Source: Lonepinella koalarum (lineage in GTDB: Bacteria > Pseudomonadota > Gammaproteobacteria > Enterobacterales > Pasteurellaceae). Taken from it: 64,000 nt of DNA. This document shows, piece by piece, positions 28,760 to 39,638 of the stretch (position 1 is its first letter; the number at the start of each line of letters is the position of its first letter). The notes beneath the pieces are model-generated. The model was not told the origin of the DNA, ran no database searches, and was given only the letters and a program-made list of their open reading frames with translations. Both the position numbers and the translations under genes were made by a program. The stretch covers positions 1 through 64,000 of the forward strand of contig JAUNED010000010.1 of assembly GCA_030525745.1 (NCBI GenBank), read 5' to 3'.

Positions 28760-29569
28760 ATGAACGATTTCATTCAATTACCCTATATTAATCCTGAAAT
28801 TTTTAGTATCGGCCCTATCAGCTTACGTTGGTATGGAGTCATGTATTTATTGGGCTTTGCTTTCGCCTATTGGTTGGGGATGCGTCGCATTAAGCAACAA
28901 CCGAATTTTTGGACGGAAGAACAATTTGATCAACTGTTATATAACGGCTTTATCGGCGTGATTTTAGGTGGACGTATTGGCGATGTATTTTTTTATAGTA
29001 TAGATCGTTTTATACAAGATCCATTGTATCTTTTCCGCATTTGGGAAGGTGGAATGTCCTTTCATGGCGGTTTAATCGGCGTAATTGTGGCAATGATTTG
29101 GACATCTTTCCGTCAAAAACGCTCATTTTGGCAAACCTCTGATCTGATTGCCCCTTTAGTTCCTTTTGGTTTGGGATTAGGTAGATTAGGTAATTTTATC
29201 AATAATGAACTTTGGGGTAGACCGATTGAAAGCAATGTACCTTGGGCAATGTTCCCTTATGGCTATCAAGGTAGTGTACCACTTCACCCATCACAACTTT
29301 ATGAAGCTATTTTAGAGGGCCTGGTATTATTTATTATTTTAAATTTATTTATACGCAAAGCACGTCCTTTAGCTGCCGTTTCAGGATTATTCTTAATTGG
29401 TTACGGCACATTCCGTTTCTTGGTGGAATATGTGAGGGAAATCGATCCTCATGTTAATACAGCGACTGATTTAATTACCAGAGGACAATGGCTATCAATG
29501 CCGATGATTATCGGAGGTATCGCCATTATGTTGTGGGCGTATAATCGACAAAGTGCGGTTAAAAAATAA
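28760..29569 (+). CDS. lgt: Phosphatidylglycerol--prolipoprotein diacylglyceryl transferase
   Basis: Integral membrane enzyme that attaches diacylglycerol to the lipobox cysteine. I use the ATG at 28760 ([15 protein letters not shown]), which follows AAGGAA; the frame is open further upstream but there it overlaps the TSUP gene. 269 residues; signature [10 protein letters not shown] and [10 protein letters not shown] (Lgt motif with [14 protein letters not shown]) and HPSQLYE. Nine bp before thyA, as in E. coli lgt-thyA. Confidence 0.95.
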   Translation: MNDFIQLPYINPEIFSIGPISLRWYGVMYLLGFAFAYWLGMRRIKQQPNFWTEEQFDQLLYNGFIGVILGGRIGDVFFYSIDRFIQDPLYLFRIWEGGMSFHGGLIGVIVAMIWTSFRQKRSFWQTSDLIAPLVPFGLGLGRLGNFINNELWGRPIESNVPWAMFPYGYQGSVPLHPSQLYEAILEGLVLFIILNLFIRKARPLAAVSGLFLIGYGTFRFLVEYVREIDPHVNTATDLITRGQWLSMPMIIGGIAIMLWAYNRQSAVKK

Positions 29570-29578
29570 GGAGTTTTT

Positions 29579-30430
29579 ATGCGTCAATATTTGGATCTCT
29601 GCCAACGCATTGTTGATGAAGGTGTATGGATTGAAAACGAACGAACAGGTAAACGCTGCTTAACCGTGATTAATGCAGATTTGATCTATGATGTGGGCAA
29701 CAACCAATTCCCGATTATTACGACCCGAAAAAGTTACTGGAAAGCGGCTATTGCCGAATTTTTAGGTTACATCCGTGGTTATGATAATGCGGCAGATTTC
29801 CGCAAATTAGGTACAAAAACTTGGGATGCAAATGCCAATGAAAATACTGCTTGGCTAAATAATCCGGCACGAAAAGGGACGGATGATATGGGACGGGTTT
29901 ATGGCGTGCAAGGCCGAGCTTGGCGTAAACCGAACGGTGAAACAGTGGATCAACTACGTAAAATCGTGAATAATTTATCCAAAGGTATTGATGATCGAGG
30001 TGAAATTTTAACTTTTTTAAATCCCGGTGAAGTCGATTTGGGCTGTCTGCGACCTTGTATGTATAGTCACACTTTTTCCCTGCTTGGTGACACTCTTTAT
30101 TTGACCAGTTATCAGCGTTCCTGTGATGTACCGCTAGGACTGAATTTCAATCAAATTCAAGTGTTTACTTTCTTAGCTTTAATGGCACAAATTACCGGTA
30201 AAAAAGCAGGTATGGCATATCACAAAATTGTAAATGCCCATATTTACGAAGATCAACTTGAATTAATGCGTGATGTACAACTTAAACGTGAACCCTTACC
30301 ATTACCGAAATTAGAAATTAATCCTGACATCAAGACGTTGGAAGATCTGGAAACTTGGGTGACAATGGACGATTTTAATGTGGTGGGATATGAGAGTCAT
30401 CCGGCGATTAAATATCCGTTTAGTGTGTAG
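29579..30430 (+). CDS. thyA: Thymidylate synthase
   Basis: Makes dTMP from dUMP with methylene-THF. 283 residues, the Haemophilus length (E. coli 264). Visible: [28 protein letters not shown], catalytic Cys in [13 protein letters not shown], the folate/dUMP stretch [14 protein letters not shown], and [16 protein letters not shown]. Follows lgt by 9 bp. Confidence 0.95.
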   Translation: MRQYLDLCQRIVDEGVWIENERTGKRCLTVINADLIYDVGNNQFPIITTRKSYWKAAIAEFLGYIRGYDNAADFRKLGTKTWDANANENTAWLNNPARKGTDDMGRVYGVQGRAWRKPNGETVDQLRKIVNNLSKGIDDRGEILTFLNPGEVDLGCLRPCMYSHTFSLLGDTLYLTSYQRSCDVPLGLNFNQIQVFTFLALMAQITGKKAGMAYHKIVNAHIYEDQLELMRDVQLKREPLPLPKLEINPDIKTLEDLETWVTMDDFNVVGYESHPAIKYPFSV

Positions 30431-30435
30431 TTCGT

Positions 30436-30465
30436 TACTTTTCTTTACACGAGTAAAGAAAAGTA
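30436..30465. terminator. 13-bp-stem hairpin after thyA
   Basis: TACTTTTCTTTAC, loop ACGA, GTAAAGAAAAGTA: fully paired stem immediately after thyA and before tadA. No T-run follows, so it could be a processing or stability hairpin rather than a terminator. Confidence 0.55.
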
Positions 30466-30501
30466 GGTCGCCATCGGCGAAACCCGATATAAAATAACAT
30501 T

Positions 30502-31029
30502 ATGAACACAAAAACTGAACATCAAACAAGCCTAGACCAATTCTTTATGAATCACGCTCTTGCACTAGCCGATAAAGCAGAATCTCTAGGTGAAATTCCC
30601 GTCGGTGCCGTGTTAATCGATGAACATAATCAAATTATTGCGGAAGGCTGGAATTTGTCCATTACACAATCTGATCCTACCGCACATGCTGAGATCATCG
30701 CACTTCGAAATGCTGCTCAACAAGTTCAAAATTATCGCCTGTTAAATACCACACTTTATGTCACTCTTGAGCCTTGTCCAATGTGTGCAGGAGCTATTTT
30801 GCACAGCCGACTGAAACGTGTGGTTTTTGGGGCTTCGGATTATAAAACCGGTGCAATGGGATCCCGTTTTCATCTGTTTGAAGATTATAAAATGAACCAT
30901 GTTTTAGAAATTACAGGGGGCGTTTTAGCAGAAAAGTGCGGTCAAAAATTAAGTGATTTTTTTACTAAACGACGAATGCAGAAGAAACAGGAAAAACAAT
31001 CAAGAGAAATTAATGAGGATACAAATTGA
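30502..31029 (+). CDS. tadA: tRNA-specific adenosine deaminase
   Basis: Converts A34 to inosine in tRNA-Arg(ACG). 175 residues with the zinc deaminase motifs HAEIIAL (His/Glu) and PCPMCAGAI (two Cys). C-terminal basic tail (KRRMQKKQEKQSR). Upstream gap of about 70 bp holds the thyA hairpin. Confidence 0.94.
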   Translation: MNTKTEHQTSLDQFFMNHALALADKAESLGEIPVGAVLIDEHNQIIAEGWNLSITQSDPTAHAEIIALRNAAQQVQNYRLLNTTLYVTLEPCPMCAGAILHSRLKRVVFGASDYKTGAMGSRFHLFEDYKMNHVLEITGGVLAEKCGQKLSDFFTKRRMQKKQEKQSREINEDTN

Positions 31030-31045
31030 TATTTTAATAAATGCC

Positions 31046-31074
31046 TAGACTTCATTTTCAGATTTCATTATAAT
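31046..31074 (+). promoter_or_regulatory. Promoter of tRNA-Ile2
   Basis: -35 TAGACT (31046-31051), 17-bp spacer, -10 TATAAT (31069-31074), 19 bases before the mature tRNA 5' end. Confidence 0.6.
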
Positions 31075-31093
31075 CACCGCACTTTATTTTTAT

Positions 31094-31169
31094 GCCCCCG
31101 TAGCTCAGCGGTCAGAGCAGACGACTCATAATCGTTTGGTCGCTGGTTCAAACCCAGCCGGGGGCACCA
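31094..31169 (+). tRNA. ileX: tRNA-Ile2 (anticodon CAU, lysidine-modified)
   Basis: 76-nt cloverleaf with acceptor GCCCCCG...CGGGGGC, encoded CCA, and anticodon loop CTCATAA (CAU). The anticodon arm GACTCATAATC and the T-arm context TTTGGTCGCTGGTTCAA closely match E. coli tRNA-Ile2(k2CAU) rather than elongator tRNA-Met, so it should be an AUA-reading tRNA that needs TilS. Confidence 0.85.
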
Positions 31170-31217
31170 ATTTTCCTTTTCTGTATTTTCAAACTTCATC
31201 AAGAACAAATAAATTCC

Positions 31218-31245
31218 TTGTTTTTCTCAACAAAATCTGTATAAT
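31218..31245 (+). promoter_or_regulatory. Promoter of the rpsF operon
   Basis: -35 TTGTTT (31218-31223), 16-bp spacer, -10 TATAAT (31240-31245), about 96 bases upstream of the rpsF start codon. Confidence 0.65.
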
Positions 31246-31249
31246 CCAC

Positions 31250-31341
31250 GCCCTGCAGTCATATTCTAATTTTCGTTCCTTGCTTCCGCAGATTGGTGAC
31301 TGGTCTATCGTCGGAGGCTGATTAACCCGTAAGGAGCAGTA
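31250..31341 (+). promoter_or_regulatory. Possible S6:S18 autoregulatory leader of rpsF
   Basis: About 90-nt 5' leader with CCGCAGATT and CGTCGGAGGCTG segments that can pair, next to the SD AAGGAG. rpsF operons of many bacteria carry an S6:S18-binding leader with a bulged CCG. This one fits in position and size, but I could not confirm the conserved fold. Confidence 0.35.
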
Positions 31342-31722
31342 ATGCGTCACTACGAAATCGTATTTATGGTTCATCCGGACCAAAGCGAGCAAGTACCAGG
31401 CATGATTGAACGCTATACAGGTTCTGTAAAAGAAGCCGGCGGTCAAATTCATCGCTTAGAAGATTGGGGTCGTCGCCAATTAGCGTACCCAATTAATAAA
31501 TTACACAAAGCACATTATGTGCTTATGAATGTAGAAGCGCCTCAAGAAGTCATCGACGAGCTAGAAACAACGTTCCGTTACAACGACGCAGTTCTTCGTA
31601 ACGTGATTATTCGTACTAAGCACGCCGTAACAGAAGCGTCCCCAATGGTTAAAGCAAAAGACGAACGTCGTCCGGCTTTAGCTGAAGTTGAAACCAACGA
31701 TTTTGAGGATGCTGAGGAGTAA
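31342..31722 (+). CDS. rpsF: 30S ribosomal protein S6
   Basis: 126 residues; [25 protein letters not shown] and [27 protein letters not shown] are diagnostic. The acidic C-terminal tail (TNDFEDAEE) is the site glutamylated by RimK in E. coli. SD AAGGAG. First gene of rpsF-priB-rpsR-rplI. Confidence 0.98.
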   Translation: MRHYEIVFMVHPDQSEQVPGMIERYTGSVKEAGGQIHRLEDWGRRQLAYPINKLHKAHYVLMNVEAPQEVIDELETTFRYNDAVLRNVIIRTKHAVTEASPMVKAKDERRPALAEVETNDFEDAEE

Positions 31723-32035
31723 TTTGAATATTGATAATCGTTTTTCGTTAATTGGCAAGGTTGCTGATTTACCAAAACGAACAAAAAGCCCTAATGGTGT
31801 AGAACATTGCCGTTTTTATTTGGAACATCGTTCCGAGCAAACGGAAGCAGGATTAAGCCGTCAGGCTTGGTGTAAAATGCCGGTTCAAATTAGTGGGCAT
31901 CAGTTAATTCAAAAAACTCAAAGCATTACGGTCGGTTGTAAATTGTTAATTGTCGGATTTGTTAGTAGTCATAAAACTGCAAGCGGTTTAAGTCAATTAG
32001 TGTTACACGCCGAGCAAATCGAATTTATAGATTAG
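31709..32035 (+). CDS. priB: Primosomal replication protein N (PriB)
   Basis: OB-fold single-strand DNA-binding primosome protein. ATG at 31709 ([16 protein letters not shown]) gives 108 residues and matches Pasteurellaceae PriB N-termini; it overlaps the end of rpsF by 14 bases. A TTG at 31724 with AGGAG 4 bases upstream is an alternative start. Conserved [24 protein letters not shown] and [12 protein letters not shown]. Confidence 0.92.
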   Translation: MLRSNLNIDNRFSLIGKVADLPKRTKSPNGVEHCRFYLEHRSEQTEAGLSRQAWCKMPVQISGHQLIQKTQSITVGCKLLIVGFVSSHKTASGLSQLVLHAEQIEFID

Positions 32036-32275
<240 letters not shown>

Positions 32276-32291
32276 TTAAGGAGATACGGTA

Positions 32292-32741
32292 ATGCAAGTA
32301 ATTCTTTTAGATAAAATTGCTCACTTAGGTCAAGTGGGTGATCAAGTCAATGTAAAATCAGGTTTCGCACGTAACTTCTTAATCCCACAGGGGAAAGCAG
32401 TTATGGCAACCAAAGCTAACATCGAGCATTTTGAAGCTCGTCGTGCAGAATTAGAAGCGAAAGCAGCGGCTAATTTAGCGGCAGCTCAAGAGCGTGCAGC
32501 AAAATTAGCTGCATTAGCAACTGTAACTATTGCTTCTAAAGCAGGTGATGAAGGTCGTTTATTCGGTTCTATCACTACTCGCGATGTTGCTGAAGCGGTA
32601 ACAGCTGCAGGTGTTGAAGTGGCTAAATCAGAAGTTCGTTTATTTAATGGTCCGTTACGTACCACCGGTGAACACGAAGTTCGTTTCCAACTTCACGGCG
32701 AAGTATTTGCAACATTAAATATTGTTGTTGTTGCAGAATAA
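32292..32741 (+). CDS. rplI: 50S ribosomal protein L9
   Basis: 149 residues; N-terminal [32 protein letters not shown], long central helix rich in Ala/Glu ([17 protein letters not shown]) and C-terminal rRNA-binding domain. Last gene of the operon; terminator at 32762-32790. Confidence 0.98.
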   Translation: MQVILLDKIAHLGQVGDQVNVKSGFARNFLIPQGKAVMATKANIEHFEARRAELEAKAAANLAAAQERAAKLAALATVTIASKAGDEGRLFGSITTRDVAEAVTAAGVEVAKSEVRLFNGPLRTTGEHEVRFQLHGEVFATLNIVVVAE

Positions 32742-32761
32742 TCTGATTTGATGTGATGAAT

Positions 32762-32790
32762 AAAGCCCGGCCTTGTGTCGGGTTTTTTAT
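32762..32790 (+). terminator. Intrinsic terminator after rplI
   Basis: CCCGGC (32766-32771), loop, GTCGGG (32777-32782), followed by TTTTTT. Ends the rpsF operon before rnr. Confidence 0.85.
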
Positions 32791-32870
32791 TACCTTCTTT
32801 AAATCTCAGCTTGCAATCATCGGTCGGGAATGTCAAACTTTCTATACCTTTATTTAAAGGAGGGCTAATT

Positions 32871-35279
32871 ATGGCACGTCAAAAAATAGAAAAAAACAAT
32901 AAAACAAAAGAGATAACAAAAATTAAAACAACTAAGAATAAAATCACTAAAAAAACGACCGCACTTTTTGATCCTATTCATCTTGATCCTCATTATTCCC
33001 AAGAACAAGCCAAATACGATAATCCTATCCCAAGCCGTGAATTTATTTTACAAATCATTCGTGAGCATAACGCACCAATGTCAAAAGAAAATTTGCTGAA
33101 CATCTTCGGTATTCAAGATGCAGAGCGTTCAGAAGGTATTCGTCGCCGTTTGCGAGCAATGGAAAATGACGGGCAATTGGTTTTCACGAAACGTAAATGT
33201 TATGCGTTGCCTGAAAAACTAGATTTACTTAAAGGTATGGTCTTAGGTCACCGAGACGGCTATGGTTTTCTGCAAGTGGAAGGTGTAAAAGAAGATTTGT
33301 TTATTCCTAATACAGAAATGCAACGCGTGATGCATGGTGATTTTGTGCTGGCTCAGCCGGCCAAATTAGATCGTAAAGGGAGACGGGAAGTGCGTATTGT
33401 CCGTGTGTTGGAAGGACGTAAAAAACAACTTGTCGGGCGCTTTTTCTTAGAAGACAGCATTGGTTATGTTGTCCCTGATGATAGCCGAATTTGCCGTGAT
33501 ATTTTAATTCCTCATGAAAACCGTTTGGGTGCTCGTATGGGGCAAGTCGTTGTGGTGGAACTCAAGCCCCGAAATGCTATTTTCAGCCAACCTGTAGGAA
33601 TAATTACGGAAATTCTAGGCGATAATATGGCGAAAGGCATGGAAGTAGAGATTGCGTTGCGTAATCATGAGATTCCACACAATTTCTCTCCGGCTGTGGA
33701 AAAACTGGTGAAAAAATTCACCGAAGAAGTGCCGGAAAATGCTAAACAGGGGCGTGTCGATTTACGGGATTTACCTTTAGTAACCATTGATGGTGAGGAC
33801 GCTCGAGATTTTGATGATGCGGTTTTTTGCCGTAAAGAGAAAAAAGGCTGGCGTTTATGGGTTGCGATTGCCGACGTGAGTTACTATGTTCGCCCTCATT
33901 CCACTTTAGATAAAGAAGCCTACAACCGAGGTAATTCCGTCTATTTTCCCAATCGAGTTGTGCCAATGTTACCGGAAATTTTATCCAATGGGCTTTGTTC
34001 TTTAAATCCACAGGTAGATCGCCTATGTATGGTCTGTGAAATCGACATTTCCGAACAGGGTAAAATGACTGGCTATCAATTCTATGAAGCGGTAATGAAT
34101 TCTCATGCACGCCTGACTTATACTAAAGTGGCTCGTATTTTGGACGGCGATGAAGAATTGCGGGAACGTTATGCTCAATTAGTACCGCATTTACAAGAAT
34201 TACATCAAATGTATCAAGCTTTACAGATCGCCCGTTATCAACGCGGTGCGATTGATTTTGATACTATTGAAAGCAAATTTGTATTTAATGAAATGGGCCG
34301 TATTGATCGGATTGAGCCGGTGATTCGCAATGATGCACATAAAATGATTGAGGAATCTATGATTTTGGCGAATATTGCGGCGGCAAATTTTATGGAACGT
34401 CATCAAGAACCGGCATTGTTCCGTATTCACGCTACACCGCTCGAAGAAAAGCTTAGTGCATTCAGAAGTTTCCTCGCAGAATGCGGATTAGCATTGGAAG
34501 GTGGCTTGAAACCAAGTACTAAGGATTACGCAAAACTTTTAACTCAAGTGAAAGAACGCCCTGATCATGAATTAATTCAAACAATGTTATTACGCTCTCT
34601 TAGCCAAGCGGTATATGAGGCTGATAATATCGGGCATTTCGGCTTAGCATTGGAGGAATATGCCCATTTCACTTCACCAATCCGCCGTTATCCTGATTTG
34701 ACTTTACATCGTGGTATTAAATATTTACTGGCAAAACAAAAAGGTTCGAAACGTAAAACGACAGATACCGGCGGTTATCATTACAGCCTTGATGAAATGG
34801 ATATTCTCGGTGAGCATTGCTCCATGACCGAACGCCGTGCCGATGATGCTACTCGAGAAGTAGCGGATTGGTTGAAATGCGAATATATGCAAGATCACGT
34901 TGGTGATGAGTTCGATGGCATTATTTCTTCCGTAAATGGGTTTGGCTTCTTTGTGCGTTTAAAGGAGCTGTTTATTGACGGGTTAGTGCATATTTCCACC
35001 TTGGATAACGATTATTATCGCTTTGATTTGAGCGGACAACGTTTAATCGGCGAAAACAGCGGCTTGATTTATCGTATCGGTGATGAAGTTAAGGTTCGGG
35101 TAGAAAATGTGAAATTAGATCAACGACAAATTGATTTTGCATTGGTTTCCAGTAGCCGTAAGCCTCGACGTTCAGGTAAAACGGCTAAGGATAAAGTTAA
35201 AAAAGAAGTGAAATTAAAAGGACATTATGCTGATAGTGCTAATAAACAACGGAAAAAATCGATCAGGAGAAAAAAATAA
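32871..35279 (+). CDS. rnr: Ribonuclease R
   Basis: 3'-5' exoribonuclease of the RNB family. I use the ATG at 32871 ([11 protein letters not shown]), preceded by AAGGAGGG; an upstream in-frame ATG lies inside the rplI terminator. 802 residues: basic N-terminus with winged-helix region, two cold-shock domains (about 115-250), RNB domain with the active-site stretch [23 protein letters not shown]-like [22 protein letters not shown]-terminal S1 domain ([19 protein letters not shown]) and a basic tail. Good length match to E. coli RNase R. Confidence 0.95.
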   Translation: MARQKIEKNNKTKEITKIKTTKNKITKKTTALFDPIHLDPHYSQEQAKYDNPIPSREFILQIIREHNAPMSKENLLNIFGIQDAERSEGIRRRLRAMENDGQLVFTKRKCYALPEKLDLLKGMVLGHRDGYGFLQVEGVKEDLFIPNTEMQRVMHGDFVLAQPAKLDRKGRREVRIVRVLEGRKKQLVGRFFLEDSIGYVVPDDSRICRDILIPHENRLGARMGQVVVVELKPRNAIFSQPVGIITEILGDNMAKGMEVEIALRNHEIPHNFSPAVEKLVKKFTEEVPENAKQGRVDLRDLPLVTIDGEDARDFDDAVFCRKEKKGWRLWVAIADVSYYVRPHSTLDKEAYNRGNSVYFPNRVVPMLPEILSNGLCSLNPQVDRLCMVCEIDISEQGKMTGYQFYEAVMNSHARLTYTKVARILDGDEELRERYAQLVPHLQELHQMYQALQIARYQRGAIDFDTIESKFVFNEMGRIDRIEPVIRNDAHKMIEESMILANIAAANFMERHQEPALFRIHATPLEEKLSAFRSFLAECGLALEGGLKPSTKDYAKLLTQVKERPDHELIQTMLLRSLSQAVYEADNIGHFGLALEEYAHFTSPIRRYPDLTLHRGIKYLLAKQKGSKRKTTDTGGYHYSLDEMDILGEHCSMTERRADDATREVADWLKCEYMQDHVGDEFDGIISSVNGFGFFVRLKELFIDGLVHISTLDNDYYRFDLSGQRLIGENSGLIYRIGDEVKVRVENVKLDQRQIDFALVSSSRKPRRSGKTAKDKVKKEVKLKGHYADSANKQRKKSIRRKK

Positions 35280-35432
35280 CTGATGTTTCAAGTTATTTGG
35301 AGCGATTTATTTGAACTGTTTTAAGGTAGTTTGTTTTTTCATTTAAGTTCCTAAGTATCCCTAGCCGTTTGGAGTTAGTTCTCTAAGTATAATAGGTTTA
35401 TTTAGTCTAGCATGGCTGGCCTAACTGCCTTG

Positions 35433-35487
35433 ATCTGCACCTCAAAAGCTAGACTAATCAGCCACTGATTAAGGTGCAGATTTTTTT
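35433..35487 (+). terminator. Nested hairpin with T-tract, terminator or IS-end remnant
   Basis: ATCTGCACCT (35433-35442) pairs with AGGTGCAGAT (35472-35481), enclosing a smaller palindrome AATCAG-CCA-CTGATT, followed by a run of T. It could be a terminator, or the outer end of the decayed insertion sequence that starts right after it. Confidence 0.55.
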
Positions 35488-35640
35488 ATGACTAAATATA
35501 ACCAACTTTTAAAACAATAAGTCATTGAATTTTATCTTCAGAATGATAGTTATTCGGATAGTAGGACAATCGGAAGTTTTTTCGAATAGTTGAAAACAGG
35601 ATGTTATTTCAATCATCTAAAGGTTTTATTGGGCTTGAAT
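35488..35640 (+). pseudogene. Remnant of an IS transposase HTH (OrfA-like) gene
   Basis: The frame from ATG 35488 reads MTKYNQLLKQ, a stop at 35518, VIEFYLQNDSYSDSRTIGSFFE, then a stop at 35587. This is the N-terminal HTH region seen in Pasteurellaceae IS3-like OrfA proteins (KQxVIxFYLQN...). A shifted frame continues with FQSSKGFIGL, similar to the next block (QxxxSGIxGL). Two stops and a frameshift mean it is dead. Confidence 0.5.
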
Positions 35641-35777
35641 AGGTTCTTAACGAGGATACTGATTTTTCAAATTATGAGTATATTCAAAATGAAAAGGATT
35701 TAGTCCTGTGCAATACAGAACTAAATCCTGAAATGAGGCCAACTTTTGGGAGTAAATTAAGTGTTCGTTGTTTTTTA

Positions 35778-36539
35778 CTACTGAATTTTGAAACTGATCG
35801 GTACAGTTAAATTTCTTCCCATCCCCGTTGGCGGAGAGCCTATAGAGCGAGCTTGTTCAACGGCTTGAAGAGCAGCATTATCTAAATCTTCATTGCCTGA
35901 GGAATTGGCAACTCTTGGGTTATTTAATGCACCATCATTTCCCAAAGTGAAAGAGACTTGTACAATGCCTTGTTTTCGCATCATTTTAGCCCGTTGCGGA
36001 TAACGTTTATTGCGTTCGATTTCACGGCGGAGTGCTGAACGATAGGCATCAACTTCAGATCCACTTGAACCGGTTCCGGTTAGGTCAGGGTTATTTGTGG
36101 TAACATTTGCTGAAGTAGAAGTAGCCTGCGAATTAATTGAAGCATTTCCTTCAATAACTTTGTCTGATTTAACCACATCTTGCCGTAAAGGTTTTTTCTC
36201 GATTTTTTCTCTCGGCTTTTCTTTAGGCTTTTCCTTCGGTTTTTCTTTTTTTTCTTCTTTCGGTTTTTCTTTTGGTGGTTCAGGTTTCGGTTTTAAAGTG
36301 GGATCTTCTACTTCTTCTTTTGCGATAGGTTCCGGTTCTTTAATTTCGGGCGGTGAAGGTTCCGGCTCGTTTTCCACTGTAGTTGCCATTAACATTTCCA
36401 TTGAAATATGGGTATCAACCATTTGAGCTGTAAAGCCGTTAGCCGTGTCATGGTTTTTGATAGCAATGAAAACAGCTAATGCAATAGTACTATGAAAAGC
36501 AATTGATCCTATAAAGCCGGCAGAAGAATGCTTTTTCAT
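35778..36539 (-). CDS. tonB: TonB energy transducer
   Basis: 253 residues: N-terminal membrane anchor (about 10-27), a long Pro/Glu/Lys-rich periplasmic spacer (about 55-120, repeats such as PKEKPKEE), and the C-terminal TonB domain ending YPQRAKMMRKQGIVQVSFTLG...VPISFKIQ. Couples proton motive force to outer-membrane receptors with ExbB/ExbD, which are encoded immediately upstream. Confidence 0.95.
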   Translation of the reverse strand: MKKHSSAGFIGSIAFHSTIALAVFIAIKNHDTANGFTAQMVDTHISMEMLMATTVENEPEPSPPEIKEPEPIAKEEVEDPTLKPKPEPPKEKPKEEKKEKPKEKPKEKPREKIEKKPLRQDVVKSDKVIEGNASINSQATSTSANVTTNNPDLTGTGSSGSEVDAYRSALRREIERNKRYPQRAKMMRKQGIVQVSFTLGNDGALNNPRVANSSGNEDLDNAALQAVEQARSIGSPPTGMGRNLTVPISFKIQ

Positions 36540-36541
36540 TA

Positions 36542-36928
36542 TTATTTGCCTTTATCTTTCATTGTCACAATGGCAACATTTTTAATGTCATTTTTGGCCA
36601 TTAAATCGGTGACTTTAATAAAATCTTGGAAGGACGATTTTGCATCCACTTTAAGTGTGACTTTTTGTTCTTTATTCCAAGAAGCAATTTCTTGGCTTAA
36701 TACATCTTCAGTGATAGGTTTATCATTAAAGTAAATATCACCGTTTTCTGTGACGGTTAATAATTTTGCTAAATCGTCAGATTTAAAAGCAACTGTTGAA
36801 GAAGCTTTAGGTACATTGACTTTAATTTTGCCCTGCGAAATGAATGAGGCTGTAATTAATACAATAGCCAGCAATACCAGCATAATGTCGATAAACGGGA
36901 TAATATTGATTTCATCGAATTTTTTCAC
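36542..36928 (-). CDS. exbD: Biopolymer transport protein ExbD
   Basis: 128 residues with one N-terminal membrane helix ([24 protein letters not shown]) bearing the essential Asp of the family, then a periplasmic domain. Two bp upstream of tonB; forms exbB-exbD-tonB as in Haemophilus. Confidence 0.95.
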   Translation of the reverse strand: MKKFDEINIIPFIDIMLVLLAIVLITASFISQGKIKVNVPKASSTVAFKSDDLAKLLTVTENGDIYFNDKPITEDVLSQEIASWNKEQKVTLKVDAKSSFQDFIKVTDLMAKNDIKNVAIVTMKDKGK

Positions 36929-36937
36929 GTTAAACCC

Positions 36938-37393
36938 CTATGCACCGATATTTTTTTCACTATTTAAGGCTTTCCATTTCAGGCGATTGACTTCTACTTT
37001 TCGTTGTAACCCGTTATAAAATACCATAGACGGAATCGCAACCAAAATTCCTACAGCAGTGGCTTTCAATGCCAATGACAGGTGCATCATAATTGCTGCG
37101 GCATCAATATCACCACCAGAATTTCCCAATGCATAGAAGGTTAATAAAATACTGACTACGGTCCCCAATAATCCGACATAAGGAGCATTTGAGCCGATAG
37201 TGGAAATTGTTGTCAAATTGCGGTTTAGATCAATGTCCAATTCGTGGATATTACTGTAATGAGCAACATTGACTTTACGTAAAAACAGAAAGCGTTCAAT
37301 CACAAACCATACCATGACAAAACTCATAATGGCTAATAAGCCCAAGATAATATAATCAACGTGATCTTGTAAAATATCAAGCAAGCGTTCCAT
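36938..37393 (-). CDS. exbB: TonB-system proton channel ExbB
   Basis: 151 residues (short Haemophilus-type ExbB) with three membrane helices, including the conserved [17 protein letters not shown] and [21 protein letters not shown] segments of the MotA/TolQ/ExbB family. First gene of the operon; a Fur-box-like sequence lies 33 bp upstream. Confidence 0.94.
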   Translation of the reverse strand: MERLLDILQDHVDYIILGLLAIMSFVMVWFVIERFLFLRKVNVAHYSNIHELDIDLNRNLTTISTIGSNAPYVGLLGTVVSILLTFYALGNSGGDIDAAAIMMHLSLALKATAVGILVAIPSMVFYNGLQRKVEVNRLKWKALNSEKNIGA

Positions 37394-37425
37394 AGAAAAT
37401 CCTTAAATTTGGTTAAAATATGATT

Positions 37426-37444
37426 GATAATGAATTTCAATTAG
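37426..37444 (-). promoter_or_regulatory. Putative Fur box upstream of exbB
   Basis: GATAATGAATTTCAATTAG matches the 19-bp consensus GATAATGATAATCATTATC at 12 positions by eye, including the whole first half. Iron repression of exbBD-tonB is normal in this family. Confidence 0.5.
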
Positions 37445-37542
37445 GCAAGCATTCTAACAAAGATGACGGAAATGGTAAATTGTTCTGGTTGCAATTTATC
37501 GAAAAAAGCTACCTCTTTTTTGGTAACTTTTCATCTGCTCAC

Positions 37543-38361
<819 letters not shown>

Positions 38362-38383
38362 TTATTCCTATTCTCAACAGATC

Positions 38384-38935
38384 CTAACCTTGCCTAAAAA
38401 GCTGCCCTGTAAATAAATCACGAATTTCCGAGGGGTTTAGGGCATTTCCTACACTTTCATCTAATACGGGAAAAAACTCGCCAAATTGTAACCTTACTTC
38501 ATCTGCGGTTTTACAAGGCGGTTTTCCGCTGAGATTAGCACTGGTTGAAGTCAATGCAAATCCGCTTAATTCACATAATTGTTGTACGGATGTATGACGG
38601 CAAATCCGCACAGCGATACTGTCAAACTGTCCTGTTAAAAAATAAGGAACTGTTTTCTGAGCAGGCACGACCCAAGTAATTGGGTGATCATATTCCCCTT
38701 GTAATTTGGCTAAATCGGAAGCTGTAAATTTTTCTAAAGCAATAAACGGGCGTAAAAAATCTACATTTGGGGCAATTAAAATCAGCCCTTTTTCTATGGG
38801 GCGATTTTTCAAAACCAACAAATTTTTTACCGCACTTTCACTCAACGGATTGCATCCTAATCCGAAAACCGACTCTGTGGGGTAAGCAACGACTTGATTT
38901 TGTTTTAGCTGTTCGGCGATTTGATAGATATTCAT
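38384..38935 (-). CDS. tsaC: L-threonylcarbamoyladenylate synthase
   Basis: 183 residues of the YrdC/TsaC family, which makes threonylcarbamoyl-AMP for t6A37 of tRNA. Motifs [29 protein letters not shown] and [15 protein letters not shown]. Length matches the short TsaC form (no C-terminal Sua5 domain). Confidence 0.94.
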   Translation of the reverse strand: MNIYQIAEQLKQNQVVAYPTESVFGLGCNPLSESAVKNLLVLKNRPIEKGLILIAPNVDFLRPFIALEKFTASDLAKLQGEYDHPITWVVPAQKTVPYFLTGQFDSIAVRICRHTSVQQLCELSGFALTSTSANLSGKPPCKTADEVRLQFGEFFPVLDESVGNALNPSEIRDLFTGQLFRQG

Positions 38936-39021
38936 TTAGTTTAGAGGCATCGGTGTTTAACGCATAAATTCTACTGTGCTATTGTTCTTTTGCAAACATT
39001 TTTATGTCTTGAAAAAGAGGG

Positions 39022-39561
39022 TTATTCAAATTCCGAACGACAAGTCGGATTGATGCATACAAAAGTGCGGTCGGATTTTCCCGTGTTTTTTACGAGAGCC
39101 CAATTTCCACCACATTTAGGGCAGATTTGTCGTTGAGGCTGTTGAGGGAGTGTAAATTTACAATGTGGGTATTGGTTGCAACCGTAAAAGGTTTTGCCTT
39201 GCCTCCCTCGACGAGGGAGAAGTTCACCTTTATTGCATTCAGGGCAGGGAATGTTTTCCGGTGGTACTTCAGGCCCATCTTGTACAATAAAATGGCAATT
39301 GGGGTAATTGCTACAACCAATAAAAATACCGAAATGTCCTTGTTTTACTTGTAAAAAATGGTCACATTTAGGGCAAGTTTCTGTCAGATCTTTTAATATT
39401 TTATGTTCGGAATGCCCATGTAATGGTTTTAAATAATCACATTTTGGGTATGCCGTACACCCCAAAAATAAGCCTTTTTTACTTTGTCTTATATGCAAAG
39501 GAGCGCCACATATCGGGCATAATTCCTGTTGTTTAGTGTGGTGAAAAAGATTTTCGCTCAT
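39022..39561 (-). CDS. yrdD: Topoisomerase-type zinc-ribbon protein YrdD
   Basis: 179 residues composed of four C4 zinc fingers of the topoisomerase I C-terminal type (CPICGAPL...GCTAYPKC, CPKCDHFL...GCSNYPNC, CPECNKGE...GCNQYPHC, CPKCGGNW...CINPTC). Probably binds single-stranded DNA; cellular role unclear. First of yrdD-tsaC-aroE, divergent from rmuC. Confidence 0.9.
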   Translation of the reverse strand: MSENLFHHTKQQELCPICGAPLHIRQSKKGLFLGCTAYPKCDYLKPLHGHSEHKILKDLTETCPKCDHFLQVKQGHFGIFIGCSNYPNCHFIVQDGPEVPPENIPCPECNKGELLPRRGRQGKTFYGCNQYPHCKFTLPQQPQRQICPKCGGNWALVKNTGKSDRTFVCINPTCRSEFE

Positions 39562-39638
39562 GATTATTTTCCTAAAAAATCTTGCATTGATTGTAGCTTT
39601 TTTCGTTTATACTAACCATCATTTTATGAGGAAAACCC

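Larger units (their letters stand above)
35280..35777. other. Gene-less stretch downstream of rnr
   Basis: About 500 bp without an intact gene. Holds a long hairpin (35433-35487), then a decayed transposase-like frame (35488-35640). The rest is A+T-rich and shows nothing I can interpret. Confidence 0.6.

Noticed and set aside
31094..31169. Annotating the CAU tRNA as elongator tRNA-Met
   Set aside because: The anticodon arm and T-arm context match tRNA-Ile2(k2CAU) of enterics more closely than tRNA-Met.
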